Origin: Verrucomicrobiales bacterium
GTDB lineage: Bacteria; Verrucomicrobiota; Verrucomicrobiia; Verrucomicrobiales; SLCJ01
DNA: 11,320 bases
Direction: 5' to 3'
NCBI GenBank assembly: GCA_007125835.1
Contig: SLCJ01000230.1
Span: 1 to 11,320 of the forward strand
The notes below the pieces were generated by a model. It worked only from the letters and a program-made list of their open reading frames with translations. It was not told the origin of the DNA and ran no database searches. Positions 5,942 to 11,320 of this stretch are shown piece by piece (position 1 is the first letter of the stretch; each line of letters opens with the position of its first letter). A program made the position numbers and the translations under genes.

Positions 5942-7854
5942 GCATTTTGTTTTTTCTCGAGATCGCCGAGCAGCGAGGCGATCTGCTGTCGTGCCTCGGC
6001 AGCGGTGGTAGTGGGATCCAGGGCGGGGCCGAAAGCTACGCTGACGGATTTTGGAATGCGGGGTAGGCCGGTGAAGGCGCCTTTTCCGGAGTAAGAGAAC
6101 CAGGATCCCCAGAGACCGATGAGCGCGGCGGGCACCACTGGCCGGGGTTGGCTGCGGAGGATGATTTCCATGCCGCGTTGAAACTCACCGAGTTTGCCGT
6201 CGGGAGAGAGCGCACCTTCGGGGAAGAGGCAGATGACTTCGTTTGCTTCGAGGGCGGCGGCGGCTTTTCGCAGCGCGTCTTTTGCCTTGGAGGGGGAGAT
6301 GGGGATGGCACCGAAGATATCGAGAAACCAGGTGAAAAAGGGGATGCGATAGAAGCGTTCGTGCATCAGGAAGCGGATCGGGCGCGGGCAGGCGGTGGAG
6401 AGGATGAAGGCGTCGATGAAACTGACGTGATTGGAGACCAGCAACACGCCGCCTTTCTCCGGGAAGTGTTCTTTGCCGGTGACCCGTATGCGATAGACGA
6501 GGCGGATCACCGGCAGGATCAAGAGGCGGAAGAAGTCGCCGGGGAGGAGGCGCGTGACATAGATAGCCACGATGCCCGCAGCGAGGCCGATCAGGGCGAA
6601 CTGCCAGCTAACCGGCACGCCGCTTTGAATCATGGCGAGCTGGCACAGGGTAGCGGTAATCATACCGATGTTGTTGAGGATGTTGACGCTAGCCAGGAGT
6701 CGGCCGCGTTCGTGTTCGGGGGCAATTTCCTGAAACAGGGCGAAAAGCGGGATGTACCAGAGGGCGGAGGTAGCGCCCAGCAGGGTCAGACCGATCATGA
6801 ATGTGGGGGTGCCTGGCGGGGCGAAGGCCACAAAAAGAGCGCTGGCGGCCATGAGGAGACTGCCGAGCGGGATCAGCCCCAGTTCGGTGCGGCGGCGGCT
6901 GAGCAGGGCGGCGAGCATGGAGCCAAGGGCAATCCCACCGCTCGCGCATGCGACCATGACGGAGGCGGACGAGCCCATGCCGGCACCGCCACCGGTAAGG
7001 TCGAGAGCGACCTGGACGATGATCAGCTGCACCATGGCGCCGGCGGCCCAGAAGAAAGTTGCGCCGATGGCGCAGCGGCGGATGGCGGTGCGTTGGAACA
7101 GGTGCGCCAGCTCGCCGAAGTGGGCCCACAACAGGCGGGCTTGTAGCGGGGTATCGGGTCGCTGGGCAGGGGTGTGACGGACGCCGAGTGCCAGCGCGAG
7201 TGCGATGAGGGTAGCCCCTGCGAGAATCCAGATGGGCCCTGTGGCGGCTAGCCAGGGGGCGCTGGCATCGTCGGCGCCGGCATCGAGCGCATTCCGGAGG
7301 CGTGAGTCGTACCACCATCCTCCGAGGAATGTGCCGCCGAGAATGGCGAGAATCAGAGACATCTGGATCCAGCCATTGGCGAAGGAGAGCCGCGCCGGTC
7401 CTACCAACTCCTTGATGATGCCGGTTTTTGTGGGGCTTAAGAGTGTGGATTGGACGGCGAGGAGGAAGAATCCGGCGGTGGCGGGCCAGAGCGAGCGGGT
7501 TTGCACGCAAAGGGCGATCAGAATGAAAACCAGAGTTTGCAGCAGCAGGGTGCCAACAATCACGCGGTTTTTGGGAAAGCGGTCAGCCAGCCATCCTGCC
7601 AAGGGGGAGAAAAACAGGTAGGGTAGGATCATCAACGCCAGGAGAACATGCTGGTAGTGGCGGTGGGGGCCGGCCACGTCGGCCATTTGGGCGGCGACGG
7701 CGGTGCCCAGTGGCAGCAGGATAAAGCGGACGGTGTTGTCGTTGAAAGCGTTCTGGGCCTGCAGAGCGAGGAGGGCGCGAAATGACCAGCGCGAGCGTTT
7801 GTCCGGCAGGGGAACGGGGGCTGAGGTCGTGTGGTCGTTGGGGCTGGCAGGCAT
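5938..7854 (-). CDS. MFS transporter fused to PlsC-type phospholipid acyltransferase (LplT-Aas-like)
   Basis: A 638-residue fusion. Residues 25-435 are an MFS permease with about 12 hydrophobic segments, the start LQAQNAFNDN and the MFS signature GWLADRFPKNRV (87-98), similar to lysophospholipid transporter LplT. Residues 450-615 are a PlsC acyltransferase with the catalytic NHVSFID (H476, D481) and the acceptor-binding FPEG (544-547) followed by GEFQRG. In E. coli LplT flips lysophospholipids inward and Aas reacylates them; larger fusions also carry an acyl-ACP synthetase. That AMP-binding third domain is absent here, so acyl donors must come from elsewhere. The likely job is retrieval and reacylation of lysophospholipid at the inner membrane (inference), though phosphatidic acid synthesis cannot be excluded. 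It lies 27 bases after prmA on the same strand, suggesting cotranscription; no clear ribosome binding site precedes it. Confidence 0.88.
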   Translation of the reverse strand: MPASPNDHTTSAPVPLPDKRSRWSFRALLALQAQNAFNDNTVRFILLPLGTAVAAQMADVAGPHRHYQHVLLALMILPYLFFSPLAGWLADRFPKNRVIVGTLLLQTLVFILIALCVQTRSLWPATAGFFLLAVQSTLLSPTKTGIIKELVGPARLSFANGWIQMSLILAILGGTFLGGWWYDSRLRNALDAGADDASAPWLAATGPIWILAGATLIALALALGVRHTPAQRPDTPLQARLLWAHFGELAHLFQRTAIRRCAIGATFFWAAGAMVQLIIVQVALDLTGGGAGMGSSASVMVACASGGIALGSMLAALLSRRRTELGLIPLGSLLMAASALFVAFAPPGTPTFMIGLTLLGATSALWYIPLFALFQEIAPEHERGRLLASVNILNNIGMITATLCQLAMIQSGVPVSWQFALIGLAAGIVAIYVTRLLPGDFFRLLILPVIRLVYRIRVTGKEHFPEKGGVLLVSNHVSFIDAFILSTACPRPIRFLMHERFYRIPFFTWFLDIFGAIPISPSKAKDALRKAAAALEANEVICLFPEGALSPDGKLGEFQRGMEIILRSQPRPVVPAALIGLWGSWFSYSGKGAFTGLPRIPKSVSVAFGPALDPTTTAAEARQQIASLLGDLEKKQNA

Positions 7855-7881
7855 GGGGGTAGATCGGGTGGGGGCGGCGGG

Positions 7882-8739
7882 TTATGCCGCGAGCGTGCCT
7901 GTGGCGGTGACCCATTTTCCTCGAACGACTTTGCGCGATAGGGCGAGGCGGTGCTCCTCGATGCCGATGGCGACGTCCTCCCAGTGCTCGGTGAGGATGC
8001 CGGAAAGGATCCATTGACCTCCGGGTGCCAAGGATGCGTGCAGCGCGGGCATGGCCTTGATCAGCACATTGGCAAAGACGTTGGCGACGACGATGTTGTA
8101 TGAGCGTTCGGGATTCCAGGAAGTGATGTCGAGTTGTTTCCAGGAAATCCCAGAGACCTGGTTGGCTCGGGCATTTTTGCGGGCAACGCGAAGGGCGAGT
8201 GGGTCGAAATCGCAGGCGAAGACCGGAGATGCTCCCCACAAGCGGGCGGCCAGCGCGAGAATGCCGGTGCCGGTACCCAGGTCGGCCATGGCCGGCGCGG
8301 AGGGATTTTCGCGGTTGTGGCGGCGGATGGTGTCGTGGAGGAGGCGCAGGCAGGTCGAGGTGGTGGCGTGGTCGCCGGTGCCGAAAGCGAGATCCGGCGG
8401 GATGTGGAGGAGTGGGGTGGGGGCCTCGGCTTCGCGGAGGCGTGCGGCGGTGGCCTCATCGCCGCCGTGATAGACGACCAATCGACCGCGGACCCGAAGC
8501 GGGCGGGCGGGCGGCGGCGTGGCGGCGGCCCAGTTTTCCATTTGCAGCCGTCTCAGGGAACCACCGAACTGCTTTTGGATCCGGCGCGCATCCTCTTCCT
8601 TGGCCACATATACTTCGAGGCGAAAGCTGCGGGACCCGGGCAGGTCCGTGAACACGGCATTGGTCTGGCCAAGACCGTGGAAGCGTTCCTCCCACGCGTC
8701 GCGCCATTTGGATGAGGCAAGCCGACTCCAGACAAACAT
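7882..8739 (-). CDS. prmA: Ribosomal protein L11 methyltransferase PrmA-like
   Basis: PrmA trimethylates lysines and the N-terminus of ribosomal protein L11 using S-adenosylmethionine in the cytoplasm. The 285 residues fit the family (about 290). A variable N-terminal substrate-recognition domain (to about 105) is followed by the catalytic fold: AFGTGDHATTSTCL (118-131, the PrmA-specific FGTG-H-TT), motif I DLGTGTGIL (153-161), ACDFDPLA (175-182) and motif II NIVVANVFANVL (215-226). The FGTGxHxTT signature makes PrmA much more likely than other methyltransferases. The N-terminal domain is divergent, so target specificity is by family. ATG at 8739 is used; it starts seven bases after a hairpin and no clear ribosome binding site is seen. 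The gene is 76 bases downstream of ssb and probably shares its transcript. Confidence 0.9.
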   Translation of the reverse strand: MFVWSRLASSKWRDAWEERFHGLGQTNAVFTDLPGSRSFRLEVYVAKEEDARRIQKQFGGSLRRLQMENWAAATPPPARPLRVRGRLVVYHGGDEATAARLREAEAPTPLLHIPPDLAFGTGDHATTSTCLRLLHDTIRRHNRENPSAPAMADLGTGTGILALAARLWGASPVFACDFDPLALRVARKNARANQVSGISWKQLDITSWNPERSYNIVVANVFANVLIKAMPALHASLAPGGQWILSGILTEHWEDVAIGIEEHRLALSRKVVRGKWVTATGTLAA

Positions 8740-8746
8740 TGTGAAT

Positions 8747-8767
8747 CATGCCCGAGGAAGAGGCATG
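8747..8767 (-). promoter_or_regulatory. Hairpin directly before the prmA start
   Basis: CATGCC (8747-8752) and GGCATG (8762-8767) form a perfect six-pair inverted repeat around nine bases. In the transcript it would occupy positions about -8 to -28 relative to the prmA ATG, where a ribosome binding site would sit. No T run follows, so it is not a typical terminator. It could influence translation of prmA or protect a processed end. Confidence 0.35.
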
Positions 8768-8815
8768 TTCCAAATAGAAAAACGACCTCCGCCGTCTGGA
8801 AATTCGCGGCAGGGT

Positions 8816-9313
8816 TTAGAACGGGATGTCGTCGTCCGGATCGCTGGCGGGTGGCTCGTCGTCGAAGCTGCGGCCGCCGCGGTTGTCGCGTTCGCTGCGG
8901 TTGTCGCGTTCGCTGCGGTTGTCGCGGCGCGGGCCTCCTCCCTCGCCGTAGGATCGTCCGCCTCCTCCCTCGCCCTCGCCCCGCCCGCCGAGCAGTTGCA
9001 TGGCTTCGCCGACCACCTTGAGCTTGGAACGTTTCTGGCCGGTATTTTTGTCCTCCCAGGTGTCCATTTGCAGGCGGCCTTCGATGTAGACGGGGCGTCC
9101 CTTTTGCAAGTATTGCCCGGCCACTTCGGCCTGGCGTCCCCACAGGGTGACATCCACGAAGGTGGTTTCCTCCCGTTTTTCACCGGAGTCCGAAGAGAAA
9201 AAGCGGTTCACCGCCAGTCCGAGGTCTGTCACGGCGGTCCCTTTCGGGGTGTGCCGGACTTCGGGATCGCGGGTCAAATTGCCGATCAGAATGACTTTGT
9301 TTACATTGGCCAT
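8816..9313 (-). CDS. ssb: Single-stranded DNA-binding protein
   Basis: SSB coats single-stranded DNA as a tetramer during replication, recombination and repair and recruits partners by its C-terminal tip. With the ATG at 9313 the protein has 165 residues and begins MANVNKVILIGNLTRDPEVR, the standard SSB start; an upstream TTG at 9340 would add nine residues and is unlikely. The OB-fold spans about 2-105, with VDVTLWGRQAEVAGQYLQKG (53-72) and VYIEGRLQMDTWED (75-88). A Gly/Arg/Glu/Asp-rich linker follows, containing three tandem RDNRSE-type units (130-147), and the protein ends with the conserved acidic tip DDDIPF. A LexA-type palindrome lies 20 bases upstream and no classical ribosome binding site is visible, so the mRNA may be leaderless or have a very short leader. 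It heads a same-strand run with prmA and the MFS-PlsC gene. Confidence 0.97.
   Translation of the reverse strand: MANVNKVILIGNLTRDPEVRHTPKGTAVTDLGLAVNRFFSSDSGEKREETTFVDVTLWGRQAEVAGQYLQKGRPVYIEGRLQMDTWEDKNTGQKRSKLKVVGEAMQLLGGRGEGEGGGGRSYGEGGGPRRDNRSERDNRSERDNRGGRSFDDEPPASDPDDDIPF
8881..8926 (-). repeat. 18-bp tandem repeat in the ssb linker
   Basis: Two identical 18-base units (8881-8898 and 8899-8916, GGTTGTCGCGTTCGCTGC) are followed by ten bases of a third. They encode the RDNRSE repeats of the SSB linker. Unit identity at the DNA level suggests recent duplication and slippage-prone length variation without frame change. Confidence 0.9.
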
Positions 9314-9320
9314 GTCGGGA

Positions 9321-9348
9321 GTTTTACCCGATTTGTTCAAGCGAACAA
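9321..9348 (-). promoter_or_regulatory. Possible ssb promoter overlapping the LexA box
   Basis: On the minus strand TTGTTC (9348-9343) and TAAAAC (9326-9321) are 16 bases apart and could serve as weak -35 and -10 elements. The -35 would lie inside the LexA palindrome, the usual geometry for repression. The -10 would be only seven bases from the ssb ATG, implying a leaderless or nearly leaderless transcript. Each hexamer matches consensus at only three to four positions, so this remains tentative. Confidence 0.3.
9334..9347. promoter_or_regulatory. Putative LexA (SOS) box, TGTTC-N4-GAACA
   Basis: TGTTC (9334-9338), AAGC, GAACA (9343-9347) is a perfect 14-base palindrome ending 20 bases upstream of the ssb start codon. 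From memory, the LexA motif of Verrucomicrobia was defined as TGTTC-N4-GAACA, unlike the proteobacterial CTGT-N8-ACAG or the Gram-positive GAAC-N4-GTTC. ssb is a known SOS gene in several phyla. I found no second copy in the window. The divergent epimerase gene starts 134 bases away on the other side and is a less likely target. Confidence 0.7.
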
Positions 9349-9363
9349 GCGGAAATTGTCATG

Positions 9364-9382
9364 CCGCCGGTGTTTTCGGCGG
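9364..9382. promoter_or_regulatory. GC-rich hairpin in the ssb/epimerase divergent region
   Basis: CCGCCG (9364-9369) and CGGCGG (9377-9382) form a perfect six-pair stem around GTGTTTT. No T run follows on either strand. It lies between the LexA box and the epimerase gene; its role is unknown. Confidence 0.3.
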
Positions 9383-9481
9383 TGTGGCGGCCATCGCGCG
9401 CCTTCTGGGGGGGCGGACGCTGGAGCAGTCACCGTGCGAACTTTGATGAAAGTACATCGCCGCGTGCGTAGAGTGTTGAGT

Positions 9482-10981
9482 ATGGAATTCCGCTTTGAAT
9501 CGCCCGTGCCTGCTTCACGGGAAGCCTTGGAGGCTTGGCACCATGGCGCGGGCGCGCTGGGGCGGCTGATCCCGCCAACCGGTGGTGTGGAAGTGTGTGA
9601 GGCTCCGGCATCGATTGCCAACGGCGAGCGGGCGCAGCTGCGGGTGCGTCTGCTTCCTGGGATTCATGCCAATTGGCTCGCCGAGCATACTGAGGTGGAG
9701 CCCGGGGTTGGGTTTACCGATGTGCAACTCGAGGGGCCGTTCCGTCTTTGGTATCATCGCCATGAGTTCAGGGCGGACCCGTCGGTGCCCGGGGCCTCGC
9801 TGTTGGTGGATCGCGTAACCTGCGAGCCTTTCGGCGGGTTTGCCGGGCGACTGCTGGCCGGTCCGATGCTGCGTCGCCGGATTGGCCGGCTTTTCGCGTG
9901 GCGGCACCAGCGCACACGGGGCGATCTGATGCACTTGGCGCGTTGCAAGGCGGACCCGAAACACATTTTAATCACCGGGGCCACCGGCATGGTAGGGCGT
10001 TCGTTGGTACCATTGCTCAAGCAGGCCGGACACCGCATCACCACGCTTTCCCGCCACGCCTCCGGACCCGGCAGTCGGGTCTGGGACCCGGCGCGAGGCT
10101 ATATCGACCTGGCAGGGCTTCCCCCCGTGGATGTGGTGGTCCATCTCGCCGGAGAGAATGTCGCGGCCGGACGTTGGACGGCCACCCGCCGCCGCGCGAT
10201 CCTCGAGAGCCGCGAGCAGGGAACCGCCCTGCTCGCCCGCTCTCTCGCCGCTCTCGACCCGAAACCAGCGGCACTGGTCTGCGCCTCGGGGACATCCATC
10301 TACCCGGCTGACGGGCGTCCGCATGACGAATCCGGGCCGACGGACGCCTCCACCTTCCTCGGCCACGTGGTCGACAAATGGGAGTCCGCCGCCGATCCGG
10401 CACGCAAAGCCGGAATCCGCGTGGTTCACCTGCGGACCGGCGTGGTGCTCAATCCTGCGGGCGGAGCGTTGGCGGCGATGCTGCGGCCGTTTTTGATTGG
10501 CCTGGGCGGGCCCGTAGGCGGCGGGCGTCCGGCGATGAGCTGGATCGCCGACGAAGATTTTACCGATCTGATCCATTATTGCTGCCTTGACGAAACGATG
10601 GAGGGTGTGATCAATGCGGTTGCTCCCCAGCCTGCCAGCAGCACCGAGTTTGCCGACACACTCGGGGCCGTGCTGGGGCGACCCGCGCTGCTGCCCGTGC
10701 CGTCGGCTCCGCTGCGCCTTTGCTACGGGCAGATGGCCGATGAGACCATCCTTGCCAATCTGCATGTCGTGCCCGGCAAGTTGCTGGCGGCTGGCTTCCC
10801 CTACCGGTGGCCCTGCCTTGAAGGCGCACTCAGGCACTTGTTGATGCGCGACGTTCCCCCGGTGGCTCCGCCGAAACAAGACGCCCCAGAAGATAGTGGC
10901 GGTGCCCCGAACGATGGCGCTGCTCCCGAAGACAACACCGCCCCGCAGGATGGCACCGCGAAGGCGTCCTCCCCGCCCTGA
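9482..10981 (+). CDS. TIGR01777-type NAD(P)-dependent epimerase with N-terminal SRPBCC-like domain
   Basis: This is an extended short-chain dehydrogenase/reductase of the YfcH type; the substrate is unknown and the label 'cell-division inhibitor' sometimes given to relatives is not supported here. With ATG at 9482 it has 499 residues. Residues 1-150 (starting MEFRFESPVPAS) resemble the SRPBCC/polyketide-cyclase domain often fused to this family. The Rossmann domain begins at 160 with HILITGATGMVG (161-172), followed by DVVVHLAGENVAAGRW (217-232), CASGTSIYPADG (267-278), SWIADEDF (353-360) and FPYRWPCLEGALRHLL (439-454). The active-site segment reads SIYP where relatives have a YYG-like triad, so activity may be altered. 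The last 43 residues are a Pro/Ala/Asp-rich, low-complexity tail. Alternative in-frame ATG: 9446. The frame stays open far upstream by chance, antisense to ssb. The next gene follows after 40 bases. Confidence 0.85.
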   Translation: MEFRFESPVPASREALEAWHHGAGALGRLIPPTGGVEVCEAPASIANGERAQLRVRLLPGIHANWLAEHTEVEPGVGFTDVQLEGPFRLWYHRHEFRADPSVPGASLLVDRVTCEPFGGFAGRLLAGPMLRRRIGRLFAWRHQRTRGDLMHLARCKADPKHILITGATGMVGRSLVPLLKQAGHRITTLSRHASGPGSRVWDPARGYIDLAGLPPVDVVVHLAGENVAAGRWTATRRRAILESREQGTALLARSLAALDPKPAALVCASGTSIYPADGRPHDESGPTDASTFLGHVVDKWESAADPARKAGIRVVHLRTGVVLNPAGGALAAMLRPFLIGLGGPVGGGRPAMSWIADEDFTDLIHYCCLDETMEGVINAVAPQPASSTEFADTLGAVLGRPALLPVPSAPLRLCYGQMADETILANLHVVPGKLLAAGFPYRWPCLEGALRHLLMRDVPPVAPPKQDAPEDSGGAPNDGAAPEDNTAPQDGTAKASSPP

Positions 10982-11021
10982 ATCCTCGGCCTGTTTCCGC
11001 CCCTGCGCCCTCGCATCCGCA

Positions 11022-11320
11022 ATGACCCACAACGCGCCTGCCGTATCGACCCGTTGTGACAAATGGTTGTGGGCTTCTCGTTTTTTCAAGACCCGCTCTC
11101 TAGCCGCCAAGGCATGCCAAAGTGGAAAGGTCCTGCGCCAGGGGGTGGCGCTCAAACCCGCCTCCACCATCAAACCCGGCGAAACGCTGCACATTCAAAC
11201 ACGCTGGCTGACCCGTGAAATCCGTGTCCTGGCCGCCATCAGCCGCCGCGTCGGAGCCAAAGCAGCTTCGGAATGTTATGAAGACCTGACGCCCAGCCAG
11301 GATATTGAGGCCGCAGAAGC
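11022..11320 (+). CDS. hslR: Hsp15-like S4-domain RNA-binding protein (3' end outside window)
   Basis: Hsp15 binds, through its S4 domain, the stalled 50S subunit that still carries nascent-chain tRNA and helps recycle it. The frame from ATG 11022 is open to the window edge, 99 codons. The protein reads MTHNAPAVSTRCDKWLWASR, then FFKTRSLAAKACQSGKV; RCDKWLWASRFFKTRSLA (11-28) corresponds to LDKWLWAARFYKTRALA in E. coli Hsp15. VLRQGVALKPASTIKPGETL follows as in S4 domains, and then ASECYEDLTPSQ (80-91), like the ASEAALLYEE segment of Hsp15. The usual length is about 130 residues, so perhaps a quarter is missing. It lies 40 bases after the epimerase on the same strand and may be cotranscribed. 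Confidence 0.88.
   Translation, partial: MTHNAPAVSTRCDKWLWASRFFKTRSLAAKACQSGKVLRQGVALKPASTIKPGETLHIQTRWLTREIRVLAAISRRVGAKAASECYEDLTPSQDIEAAE

Noticed and set aside
6148..7146. 332-codon plus-strand frame across the MFS-PlsC gene
   Set aside because: Gly/Glu/Asp/His-rich antisense shadow of a gene with clear MFS and PlsC motifs.
8519..9481. Open frame extending the epimerase upstream to give an 820-residue protein
   Set aside because: The extension is antisense to the clearly real ssb and prmA genes, is low-complexity Ala/Val/Ser, and the recognisable protein begins at MEFRFESP (9482).
9968..11194. 408-codon minus-strand frame over the epimerase and hslR
   Set aside because: No motifs; antisense to two recognisable genes, explained by high GC content.

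Overview
The window looks like chromosomal, mostly housekeeping DNA from a GC-rich Gram-negative bacterium. I favour Verrucomicrobiota. A lipid A-type acyltransferase implies an LPS-like outer membrane. Upstream of ssb there is a perfect copy of TGTTC-N4-GAACA, the palindrome I recall being described as the verrucomicrobial LexA box. The window also holds a Y1/HUH transposase of the REP-associated type that I associate with this phylum. The phylum call is inference; the sequence has no rRNA or other phylogenetic marker beyond its proteins.

Layout. 1-1055 (+) is the C-terminal part of Mfd. Facing it, 1147-2130 (-) is an LpxL/HtrB-type acyltransferase. A short AT-rich gap separates it from the divergent gene at 2200-3195 (+), an M42-like metallo-aminopeptidase. 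About 3208-4847 is a transposon-like block. It has an intact RAYT transposase (3775-4776, -), roughly 530 bp of non-coding DNA, and at each outer edge a hairpin whose loop carries the same 12-base core in opposite orientation (11 of 12 bases match). Next comes a stand-alone trpD (4883-5941, +), whose stop codon overlaps that of a convergent gene for a membrane protein fusing an MFS transporter to a PlsC acyltransferase (5938-7854, -). That gene follows prmA (7882-8739, -) and ssb (8816-9313, -), so ssb-prmA-MFS/PlsC may be one transcription unit. A divergent intergenic region carries the putative LexA box. Then come a TIGR01777-type NAD-dependent epimerase with an N-terminal SRPBCC-like domain (9482-10981, +) and the start of an Hsp15-like S4-domain RNA-binding protein (11022 to the window end, +).

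How the genes fit together: Mfd and SSB belong to DNA repair and replication, and the LexA box suggests that ssb, and perhaps the genes behind it, respond to DNA damage. The LpxL-like enzyme and the MFS-PlsC fusion belong to envelope lipid synthesis or remodelling. PrmA and the Hsp15-like protein act on the ribosome. TrpD belongs to tryptophan synthesis but sits alone, directly beside the transposon-like block.

I see no CRISPR array, tRNA, rRNA or recognisable defence system. The most interesting signals are regulatory and structural: the LexA-type box at ssb, the paired hairpins around the RAYT gene with compensating stem changes, and a reversal of strand composition across that element that does not follow gene orientation.
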